NCBI RefSeq assembly: GCF_000150275.1 | Contig: NW_002060943.1 | Coordinates: 2,101,907-2,165,906 of the forward strand | Reading direction: 5' to 3' | DNA length: 64,000 nt | Origin: Trichoplax adhaerens | Taxonomy: Eukaryota; Placozoa; Uniplacotomia; Trichoplacea; Trichoplacidae | Shown: positions 12,325-23,400 of the stretch, piece after piece | Position numbering within the stretch: position 1 is the stretch's first letter | Layout of the letters: every line of letters starts with the position of its first letter | The notes under the pieces: generated by a model | Database searches by the model: none | Seen by the model: only the letters and a program-made list of their open reading frames with translations | Told to the model about the DNA's origin: nothing | Made by a program: the position numbers and the translations under genes

Positions 12325-13555
12325 TATAATGTAAAGCGATTTTTTCATTCTTAGCAATATTAAAATTCTCTGCATAAGTAGATATTGACAACGGTGATGA
12401 ATTTACCCATAAATTCTATATCATGATTTGATTACTCTTGGGAGTGTTTGCACAAAATTATGAATTCTCTTTCATATTCGATGTAAATAGTTACATCGTA
12501 TTCATTATGTAGTATTTTTCGTCTCATTTATGGCCTAAAGTTACATTTTGTGATAGTATCATCATATTGTATACCATTTAACCCCCAAGTCTCCTAGATG
12601 AAAGTAATTGGAATGATAATAATGTTAATATAATAATAATAAATAATAACGCAGTTAACCATATTGAGCTATACGTGTACTACCCATCCAGATACACATT
12701 TTTGCCAATCTTTAAGATATTTTTATCTTAATAAATATCATCACAAACTTAGATCAATATTCGAGTGTGGTCTTTAGGTGCATTGGCGCACTCCAATGCT
12801 GTATACAATATAGCCATAACGCAATACAACCATGCGAGATCGATTGGTAATAATTATTGAAAATTTAATATTTAAAATATAAGGAAAGTAATTGCGGTAA
12901 GGCTCGTAGAATAACTGCCATAAAAATTCATACATATGTCACTACGCCAGCAATCTTAAGAGATTTTATTCGTAATCATTTATAAGTAACATCCGTATTC
13001 AACGTGCTAAACGAAAATACTTTAACAAGCAAATTTAAGCGGACGTAGAGAGCGCACACAAGGTTGTGTACTCTCTAACCTTAGAATACTTTTTTTGGTA
13101 ATTCTTGTAGTCGTGGTTATGTATCACTGTACATATCGCATACCTAGCTTAACAAGTTCATACATATAATTATTCATAATTAAAAAGGGTTAAAAAAGCT
13201 TTCATTTCCATGATCTATGTTACAAAACCATATGTTTCGGTTCAAAATTTGCAGGTATGAAGCAATGAATCATATTTTTACAAGGATAGCACAGTACGTC
13301 GTACTGCAATACTGTGCTGGTATCTAGTTGTAGTCGATATTTAGATTTAATTTACCTAAATTCAGGACATTATCAATTGTTATGAAAATGAAAATTATAA
13401 TAGCATACAAGTATCGATAGCAATGTAGATTAAATAACGACTGCGTGGTAGTAATTAGTTAATGCAAGTATCATTACCCGCATTATATTATGAATTAGGT
13501 TTTTAAGATATCTTGGTCAGCTTATTTACAAATCGCCTATGTGCATAAAAATAAC
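12325..13555. other. tail-to-tail intergenic stretch
   Basis: This is 3' flank shared by the elongase (+) and ankyrin (-) genes. It is AT-rich, with several TAATAATAA runs near 12.62 kb and an AATAAA at about 12730 that could serve the elongase transcript. No coding exon is seen. Confidence 0.5.
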
Positions 13556-15910
13556 TTAATTGCCTGAGGCTTTCCTACTTAAGAAATATCCGATAATAAC
13601 AGCCACAATAACCAATATCAAAGATATCATTACACCAAACGGCATTTGGGCAATAAAACCTACAGCATAAAAAAAGTTTGTATTAGATAAGTGATACGGA
13701 CGATCGATACAGCCAAACAGGTAAATATATTTCAAAAGAGATTTTCGCCTGTAAATCGCAATCATTTAATTTTGTATTATAATTATTACTTTTACGGTGT
13801 TCAGACTCTTCGTTTTCTGACGTATTAGATACTGGATTGGCCTATAAAGATACTGATATCAGTGCAATGCTTTTTATATGATGTAGAATTGATCAAGTAT
13901 GATGGTTATCATAGATGGTCCTATAGCACTGTACTGTACCGATTTCGTTAGTGGCCTAAGAATATCTATAACATCCCGATGACTTCCTTTGATTGCTAAA
14001 TCTAATGGGTAGTAGCAGTGCTGTAAAGGAAATGGTTTATAATTAGAACTCGGCTATAGATTTAATGTCATAAAGGGATCTTTATGTAGGTTCCAACTAT
14101 TGATTTGTAGTATAAGAAATTTTAAACGTACATCGTTAAAGCAATCAACTGTGGCTCCATATTTGATCAGTAGGCGCACGCACTCAGTATCTCCACAAGC
14201 AGCTGCATCATGTAATGGCGTATTGCCATCCTAAGTTTAAAGAATGGGGAATCATACAACTAAAGTTAATGTTTACAGTTGATAAAAAATTAAAATCAAT
14301 AAAGTGTACAGAAACAGTATTATTCATTCCATTTGCGATAGAAACGATTATCATGCTATCTTTCAATAGCGTATGCCTACCCATGTATCCTTGATATTCA
14401 CTTTGACGTTCTGCTTTAAAAGCCAAGATAAGTTAGCACTTTTACCGTAAGTTGCAGCCCAATGTAGAGGTGTACTAAAATCCTAAAGTATAATTTTATA
14501 TTGCAAAAAGGTTACTCTTTTAAGAATACTATTCATGTTTGTAATTTTACTTTGCATTTTAGCATAATGTACTAACAAATAAAAAGTTAAGATATAAAAT
14601 AGAATTGAGACTGCCATTTATTAAAATCGACTGTACTACAATGAGGAACTGCGTAATACGAACAACAGGAGCGTAACATATTCATAAGCATCAGGAAATC
14701 CTAATCTAAGATCATGCTGTATCCATAATTGTTCATACAACAAAGTTACTATACGCAACACTTCAATTAAATAACGTAGAAACATATGATCATTAAACGG
14801 CACACGTGTTGTAAATACATAGCTGCTTACCGCATCCAAGCATTGAAAGTCAGCTTTGTACTCCTTTAAGAGTTCTAATATTTCAACATTGCTATATTTA
14901 GCAGCGTAATGAGCAGGTGTCCACTTCCATGCCTAATAAGAAAATTTATATTGTCTACCATTAATTACTTAACTTTAAAGCATAAGTTGCGGCTATACTT
15001 TTTTAACAGGCATCAATAATTTTCACTTCGGCAGTAAAGAAAATAAGTCAGTTTGTATTCTGTATTTATAACAGATATGCCTAGCAGACCGTACAATTTT
15101 GTGGATAAGTATAGGTAAGAATGTATTCACTTGCTATAGATTTCTTCTTAAAGTTACTAGGACGTTAAAGTGAATATAGAGTATGTAGAATAGATGAAAA
15201 CGTATAAATTTTGATTAGCTAATTAAGTAGTTCCTAAATATAAATATTAGACTACAATAACAAGTCATCAACGTCTTAACGTGATCAGCGCTAATGAACT
15301 GCTCAGCTATGTAATTATGCTACTATTCCTAGAATTGGATAAAATTTATTCTGAGGCAACCTTCTGTCGAAACTGTGCCAATACTAGTTATATTTAATTT
15401 ATGCGTATGTGTTTACTTTTAATTTGATCTTGAATTATCAATTTACGCTATTCACCGTAGGAGAAAGTAGTTGTAGCGGAGAAATAACAATGAGCAGTGC
15501 TTCTGCTCATAGGTATGCGATTACATACGTTTTGATACTTTGGATCAGCTCCATATTTCAGTAATAATTTCACAGCCGATACACTATTGGCTTCACATGC
15601 CAAAAGCAAGGCAGTATCACCTGGATGCTTATAACGTCAAAGAATAGTTTACATCAAAAAAGTGTAAATACATATATATATACATCGTTTAATGTTCCAT
15701 TTTTTACAGTTTATTAATATCTTTTCATCTGTTTAATAAAGAGATGTAAACGATTCATCTTCTAGATATTTTAGGTATATCTTTGAAGGATTATTACAAA
15801 GCAACGAGTCAAAAACAGTCGCAGATGAAATATTTTACCTCACTATGTACGTCGATCTGGTTTTGTTTTTGTAGATCGGCTAATATCTTTTCATTTGCAT
15901 TCCTTGCCAT
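13556..15910 (-). CDS. tail-anchored ankyrin-repeat protein
   Basis: Eight exons: 15910-15839, 15627-15529, 14932-14831, 14482-14381, 14230-14132, 14020-13940, 13841-13796 and 13659-13556. They join in phase to 234 codons starting MARNANEKILADLQ. Exons 2-5 (99, 102, 102 and 99 nt, all phase 0) each encode one ankyrin repeat: DTALLLACEANSVSAVKLLL, TPAHYAAKYSNVEILELL, TPLHWAATYGKSANLSWLL and TPLHDAAACGDTECVRLL. Exon 6 holds a partial fifth repeat (YPLDLAIKGSHRDVIDILR). A short acidic linker follows, then one hydrophobic segment (VMISLILVIVAVIIGYFL) and the tail SRKASGN. This predicts a cytosolic repeat domain anchored by its C-terminus in ER or mitochondrial outer membrane. The topology resembles ANKRD46 of vertebrates, but I cannot assign orthology. 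A further repeat exon could hide in the 600-base gap between exons 2 and 3, although the register does not need one. Confidence 0.88.
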
Positions 15911-17090
15911 TTTATATACAAATACGGCTGTTGTCTAATGGAATTAATAAAATAATATAGTGAAGTTGATTTATAGTAGCAACATTATGTTATATAAAAA
16001 TGACCAATACGACCGAAAGAAACGTTTAATGCAACTTCCCTAGCAGGTCTATCGCGTCTGTATTGAATGTATTCCATTGCTATACAATGTACCCTAGCAT
16101 GGACTACTCAAAAATGTTTTTTTGAGTAGTCCATGACTTTACTGTACAGTACATACAGATAATTTTCAATTACTGAAAATTCTACACAGCATTTTGTAAC
16201 TCGATCTAGACGCTGCCTGCTGTGTCTGTATTATCGATCGGTCAATAGTGTACTGTAGGATACTACGGTACTGCAGATTAGTTGCTAAATGCTAGACGAG
16301 AAGGTTTAGTCATTCATTATCGATTAATGAATTATCGATTCGATATAAAATGAATCCGTTTTTACATTGCACAGTAGGATATGTAGTGGTGAGTCAAATC
16401 TTGTGAGTTGCAGAAAATGGAGGAAAATAGAATCCATAGTCTAGCATATGCATGGATTATACAACGATCTGATGTATATTTTACAAATAATAAATTGATG
16501 GATAATTGTTGATCATATTGTCACATGAAGCTAGACGATTTTATTTGTTACGCAAGCAATTTAAAATTTCCATCACAAGTCTTGTAATCTTGCATGAATG
16601 CAAATGGTCATGCAAAATGATGATTGTATAAGTTTGATCAGGCCTTTGTAGAGATAAGTCCATCTCATGGTCTACGCCATATTGAATTTTGCAAGGAAAA
16701 GACGGTGAGTCGATGTACTGTCCTAATGATGCATGTGTGGAAGAGCTTGCATTCAACATATTGTACAACTGGTATCTCATTGATTATCGACCTACCAAAT
16801 GCTGGCCCATGGCTAAGATACTTCAAGTGCTAACCAGTGATGAATCCTATCGAATGGCACAATGTAAGATGATTAAGGGCAATTGCCATCCACTGCAAAT
16901 TGAGTTTAAGTTATATAATTATATTTTCTGCGTCAGGATTTCTATCGGCATGGCAATCATTAATTATTCTGCAGGAGTATTTCTCTTCAAAGTTGCCAGA
17001 CTGCAGAATATTGTATTTTGTATGGCAGTAGTGGACAAGGCAAGTGTCGCTCGAGTACATGATTGCACTATAGGCTACACTATTGCTGTA
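15911..17090. other. head-to-head intergenic stretch, left part
   Basis: No supported gene. It contains a perfect 17-bp hairpin at 16098-16135 (listed separately) and part of a 151-codon frame at 16689-17144. That frame runs into the palindromic repeats and has no splice or family support. Confidence 0.5.
16098..16135. repeat. perfect inverted repeat, 17-bp arms with 4-nt loop
   Basis: CATGGACTACTCAAAAA (16098-16114) is followed by TGTT and then the exact complement (16119-16135). As RNA it would fold into a stable 17-bp hairpin. It stands alone, about 190 bases upstream of the ankyrin gene start. The stem is shorter than most animal pre-miRNAs. It could be the remnant of a palindromic element. 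Confidence 0.85.
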
Positions 17091-17094
17091 CGAG

Positions 17095-18390
17095 TCATGT
17101 ACTGTACAGTGTACTGTCCATGCACTTGTGCGCATCTTTCATAGTGGTACAGTACATTCAGTACAGTAGTGCCACTACAGTACAATGAGCTACCGTACTG
17201 TGTACTGTGCACTGTGTACAGTGAAGTTGTACTACTGTCATGAACAATGTGGTGATTCATTGGTACAGTACTGTACTGTATGTAGCAAGTGGTAACTTAC
17301 CTTACTTAACTATCACTTAAAAGTGTAGCGACAGACTTGGGAAAATGACCAAATTCAAGGTTGCATTATTCAAGCATAATAAATAATAATTATGATACAG
17401 TAATTGATGAGAGAAAGCGAAGAATGAAATTTTGCTTCAGGCAATAGCAACTCTATTTGTTTTAAGCTACAAAAGAAATATCACCTCTATCACTGTATGA
17501 TTTTAGTGTTAGCCCTGCTTTCGTATTAATGACCATTACTAGCGGTTTATCCTAGCGTTACTCACAGTTAACACTGTGACAGTGTTGTGACTACGGATCA
17601 CTCTGGAGTAAAGTAGAATGAAAGATTTCTTTCTTTCTCTCTTGATTCAACTGGGTTGGTTTCCCAATCTTGGCGTCTACGTATATTATTATAAGCGCAG
17701 GTATAGTGGTTGTCTTTGAATATGGATCATTTCAGGGCAGATTCATTATGAATGAAAGGGTTCCAATCCTACCTTTTACTGCCTTTTATAGCAACTACTG
17801 TACAGTACGTACTATCGATCTCTCACGACTGTACACTGTACACTGTACTGTATCGGTCTACAGTACTGTAAATTGAGGCTCTACAGTACAGTACAGTACA
17901 GTACTGTAGCTCTCGATCTCTCACGACTGTACACTGTACACTGTACAATACAGTACTGTATCGGTCGAAATTGAGGCTCTACAGTACAGTACTGTACTGT
18001 ATGTACAGTACACTAGCTCTTCACTAGAGTCCACCGTACTGTACTGTAGTCCAGTCGTGAATGTTGACTGTCAGTGATCAATATGACGTCAAGACATCAC
18101 TGCGTGTCCTGATCACGAGTGACCCAACGGTCACTCTCCTCGAGTCATTTCAATTTTCCTGGGTCAACTGACGCAGGTGAAGCTCAAGATAGCCTACGCT
18201 ATGTCTGACTGTACTGTACACTGTACACTGTACACATAGTCATACTGTAGTAGCAGTCAGTAGTACTGTACTGTAGCTACAGTCTGTCGCTACTACTGAC
18301 GACAGTATGTACTGTACACTGTAGACTCCGTCTCACTGGATGTGCAGCCCTGTAAGAGTACAGTACTGTACTGTACATACAAACGTCAAA
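17095..18390. repeat. cluster of GTACTGTACAGTAC-type palindromic pentamer repeats
   Basis: The block is built from the pentamer ACTGT and its complement ACAGT in alternating orientation, joined at GTAC. Many segments are therefore self-complementary; GTACTGTACAGTAC is itself a perfect palindrome. Dense runs lie at 17095-17285, 17800-18045 and 18205-18385. Inside is a second-order repeat: the unit that begins CGATCTCTCACGACTGTACA occurs at 17816 and 17914 (period 98) and carries ATTGAGGCTCTACAGTAC further on. GC content is visibly higher than in the surroundings. Confidence 0.85.
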
Positions 18391-20490
18391 GCGTTGGCCA
18401 AATTTTCTGTAGATGGAAGAATTGTAAAGCTGAAATATTGGTCTAAGAAAATAATCCCAACAGCTGATTATTCCTGCATTAAAAGTCCTTCATATCATCA
18501 GCTAAGGCAATGGCCTGCTTTGCTGAGTATTTTGCTATCGTTGGCGTCGACGACATCGACTTAAAATGTAATATTATGAACTAAATTCAATCACTTCTAA
18601 TCTAGCGTCAGTGACAACTGTTGTGATATTACCTTCTATGAACTGTCAAAGCAACTTTTATACTAGTTTGTACTAAAATTGAGACTTATACCCCCCCCCC
18701 CCTCACATAAGACACCCAATTTGTCTGAATCCGAGTGCTGCAGAAAAAAGATCTACAGCTTTATGCTGCTTATTTCGATACAGCTCTTACTCATTTTATT
18801 TTTACCATTTCTATCCTAGCTAGGCAAGTAGAGGTAGCTTTTCTGTTCTATCATTTCTAAAAAAATTTCATCATGGATCATCCAATGAATTTCGTCCTCT
18901 TCTTTGCTTCACTCTTAACGAAAATAGACGATCGACTGTATGAAAAGTAGCCTAGGCTTTTCTGGCAGTTCTATTCAAGGAATACTATTCTCACTAGTGA
19001 TAGGATTAACCATCATCAAAGTTTTGTTGATAAAGTAATTGTTGCATACCATCATTGACCCGATTCAAAATGCCTAGATATATTACGTATTCGTAGATAC
19101 CCGTGCGATAACTACAGCTGTATGCCTTGATTGTAATATGTATTATAATTCATTAAATGTATTTCCTCTTCTTGGCATCGATCGAATCTTCCGACTAGGT
19201 ATTATACTTTACTTACAAGAATAGTTAGGTACAAACGCTCAGTTGTTCATACTAACTGTACTAGTCATCTTTCACAATCTCTTATTCAAAAAAAAGTATA
19301 CAAGACGTAATGGAGTAAACTTGTAGTTTAACAGTGGCTAGGTTTATTAAACATCATCGTTATCTTGAGTTAAAAGACCGCAATATTGACTATATAAATT
19401 AGTCGTCATGATATTTTGCCAAACTAATGAATGATACGACGTTATCTTCCTTACTGCCTTTTTGAATTAACTCGGTGATAAATTATTTTTTCCATCTTAC
19501 AACATAAACGTTTGATTACAATGCTCGCAAACCATATTGGTAATGATCACATCTATTGACATAAAAAAATTTTTTGAATTGACTGCTAGACAAAAGGTGA
19601 TACTGTACTGTACGTAATTAGATTTCAGATATCAGCTTGGAAAATTATACATCTAAATTCAACAACTATAACTTAGAAGCACCTCTACGTTGTCATAATA
19701 TCAGAAATTACCAATTTTCTCTAGCTGCTCGGAACGTATGTCTTACCACTTGTAGTAAGGTATGCTAGATATTAATGTGTCAACAGAGAGGTTACGCCAT
19801 CACAGTAGTACAAATTACAAATTATATTAATCCTATCTGTAATTGATACCTCGACAAGAACAAATCATGCGTCCACCAAGGTATTACACTATTTTTAGCT
19901 AATCTGACTAATAGCGTATACAAATTTTCTACCATCTTACTCTCAATTGTATGCCTGATCATACTGTATTATATGGGCTAGGATTACTTTGAAATATGCA
20001 CTTATGCAAATGCATTAAAATAATATAGATTCACATCGAAGAAGAATTGTATTCTTGTTACAATCATCACCTTTAGTTCTTGTTATTATTCCTGATCCAT
20101 TGACTTATAATCAAATATTCTTAGTATTCTAGATAATATGTCTGCTGCACTTACAATATTTCCTATTGTACAGTAGTTACATGTTCACAATCATATTATC
20201 ATTTAAAGTAAAGTCAAAAATAACTTGCAATCATCATAATGATACTAGAACAGTCTATTCTTAACCTGCTCGAGTATTTACTCGCTATTTATCAAATATG
20301 GCTATAATTATGTTGTTAACGTTGCATCGATGTCTTCTATCTACGTATAATTGTGATTGCGATAGATTAAGTCACTAAGGTATAGATGCCATTGTTAGGT
20401 AGAGTCTTATCGTGAAAGCGGAATGATTTACTAATTTTAATGCAAATAGGTAATTACAATTATAAATACTTGTTATCTTGCTTTCTTTAG
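18391..20490. other. upstream region of the SBF gene, first exon not located
   Basis: The first clear SBF exon begins in phase 1, so an exon encoding the conserved N-terminus of the DENN module should lie here or further left. I found no ATG exon matching it. A run of 12 C lies at 18691-18702. The rest is AT-rich with no supported gene. Confidence 0.4.
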
Positions 20491-23400
20491 CTGCACTTGA
20501 GGGTAAAACACAACTTATTGGTAAGGTCTTGCAGCGATTTCCTGAACAAGATAGAAGAGATGCTGCTTTTCCATCAGGAATTGAAATGGTATGAATTTTA
20601 CCATTGTTTAAGATATTAAAATGCAAATCGCTGCGGTAAAATGAATATGCATATTATAGACTGCAGCATAAATTTTCTTACGTTGAAAATTTGCGGGCAT
20701 AATACCAGCTATATTTAATTTCTAAATTGTATCTACCTGCGCAATATTTCACTGTAGACAAAACAAATTGACGTTATAAGATATCAGCGTGTACATGCAT
20801 GTAACTATATCTCAATTATTAATGCTAAGACATGTTATACAGTACATTAACTACCTTTAACATTGAAATACCAACGGCAAAATTTATCTTGATATAGTTG
20901 CCATATTATTAATCGAATAGTGGCTGCCAGTGACTCATTTCATTAACTTATACGTTATTCTAATTGATTATTGGTAATTTCTTCTTTCATACCCTTGTCA
21001 ATTAGTTGTACACAGATCTGTCTATTCTCCACTGAAACACTTATATATAACCTCGCGAATAATCTACTTACTGACTCACATGATATTACAGTTTTGCCTT
21101 CCGACCGGCTGGAAGTGTATTAATGATGCCGTCCCACCGGACCCAACATTCTATGTTGTTACCTTAACCAATATGGAAGGCGATCGATTTTATTGTGCTA
21201 GCCTCGCTTTCTATGAATTACGCGACACAATCACAACAAAAACTCATGAACATCATCCTAGTATTAGCGAAGGAGTTGAACGACAATCAGTTAGTTCTCA
21301 GCCATCATCCACTGACTTATCAAAACCATCATCGTCAGAAATGGACATCAGAGGCAGTATAATTCTGGATACAGCCTCGTTATCAGAAACGATTGGTAAT
21401 ATCTATTTACCAAAAGCAATTTGTATTGTGTCTCGATTGGCACTATTTGAATCGTTTAGGGTAAGTTCACTAAATGTTCGACTGAATACATTCCACAACA
21501 TTGAATTGCATTGCAATGATATCATTTAAACTTAAAAAATCGAAAAGACCATGTCCTAGGCCGCATATCACTGACTATCCTATTGACCATTTAGCATTGC
21601 CTTTGCACCCTGTATTATGCTGTATACAATGGTCAAACCTATCTATTGGAAGAGCTGGTTCCGCGTATCCTTTCCGATATGTATCTGCCTCCGGCTGGCT
21701 ATGATAAGGTTGCTTTTAAACTAGATGAAGGCAATGTTATAACCTTGCAGGCAGCCCGTGAAGAGTCTCTTCCAATAACTGGGTCGGCAATTTCATCATT
21801 TTTCAAGCATTTTGGTTAGTAGACCTACAATTAAGACATTAATATTATGCCTTCAATTAAATCGTGTAAAATCCTAATGATTTATTTACTTAATTCTTGC
21901 ATTCTGATAGGTATTCAGAATTCTTTAACACTTTTTTGCGCGATCTTAACCGAGTCGCGCATTCTTTTTACGTCGAGTAGTTTTTCTACCCTATCCTTAA
22001 TTTGTCACGGATTACTCGCTTTAATATTCCCTGTTCAATTTAGGTGAGAAATTAATTTTTAATATTACTTATAAGTTACTCAGTTGTTCAATTATTTTTA
22101 TCTCTAAATCTTTTAATAAATCCGCTATATATAGCCACGTTTTTATTCCAATCCTTCCTACCAACTTACTGGATATTCTGGATTCTCCGACGCCATTTGT
22201 GATTGGTGTAAGTTCTTCATGTCGAGAAAAACTAGATCGCATGAATGAATCAAGTGAAGTACTTGTAAGTAGCTGTTGCTTTATGATATGTATTCATACA
22301 CTAAAAATATATCTAATTAAATTATCAGCAAAGCTTTTCTTACCCTAACATAAAACATTATCCATATACTTAGGAAGAAATTGTTTTAGCAAATATTGAT
22401 GGTGGTAACGTTATAGTACCGGAAAGAATCCAGTTACCACCTTTACCGAGAATATTCCATGATAAAGTTTCTAGAGCTCTAAATGCTGTAAGAAATTACT
22501 TCAAATCTACGAAAAAGCATCACTATGATCTCGTGTAATATCTTTGTTATCATCCTGGAAAAAATATTTTAGGTTGTTAATACACACTTAGTAACAGCGG
22601 ATTTAGCATTTCAACCAGTCGATGTTAAACCGTCACCGCCCACTGTTCAAGTAAGAATGCATTTTTGAATCGTTAAATGAGGCAGAAATTATTAAAAACT
22701 TCTCTATCTATACCTTTCTCCCATTGCAATCAAATGCTAAATTTTCTTGCAATAATGGTTTGCATATTCATCTATGTGTAGGACAAAGAACTTCGAGCCA
22801 TATTTTTAAGATTATTTGCTGAAATTTTCTCTGGTTACAGAACTTGCTTAACTCTTACTCGAATTTTATCTAAGCCTATAATTTTCTTTGATCAGGTAGG
22901 AAATGATCTAATTTAATTGCAGTTAGCGAACAAACAATACCTTCTATACCTTCCCAGTTTAAATAATGATCTATATCTACCGAATTTGTAGGAAAAATTC
23001 TTACAGCAGCGTGGACTTAAAGGAGAACCATTCATGGAAAAGGTACATGAAATATTAATTTTAAGCAAGAAATACAACATATTAAAAAGTACATTGAATT
23101 CACTTCTTTATGCTGTGGCAATAGTTTCTAGATTCAATGGCCTTCCATAACTTCGTTAGCTCAAATGGTATCCCATACAGAGAATGCAACTTATTTGATG
23201 AGGTACATCAAATAAATGATAAAAAATAAAATTAGGTTCATTATATTATAACATTAATCTTTAATTTTTAATAAATATCAGCTTTTAGCAAATATTGACA
23301 CTATAATCGAAAATGAAGGAGATGATCACGTCAAATTTATGGAAAATGTTCACAATCTCGCTGCTAAATTACAAGATAATGTAATAATAAAGTCTCTTTC

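Noticed and set aside
16689-17144. 151-codon frame, the longest isolated one outside the genes apart from SBF exons
   Set aside because: It ends inside the palindromic repeat cluster, overlaps other frames on both strands, shows no domain, and a frame this long is expected a few times by chance in 64 kb. No splice partners.
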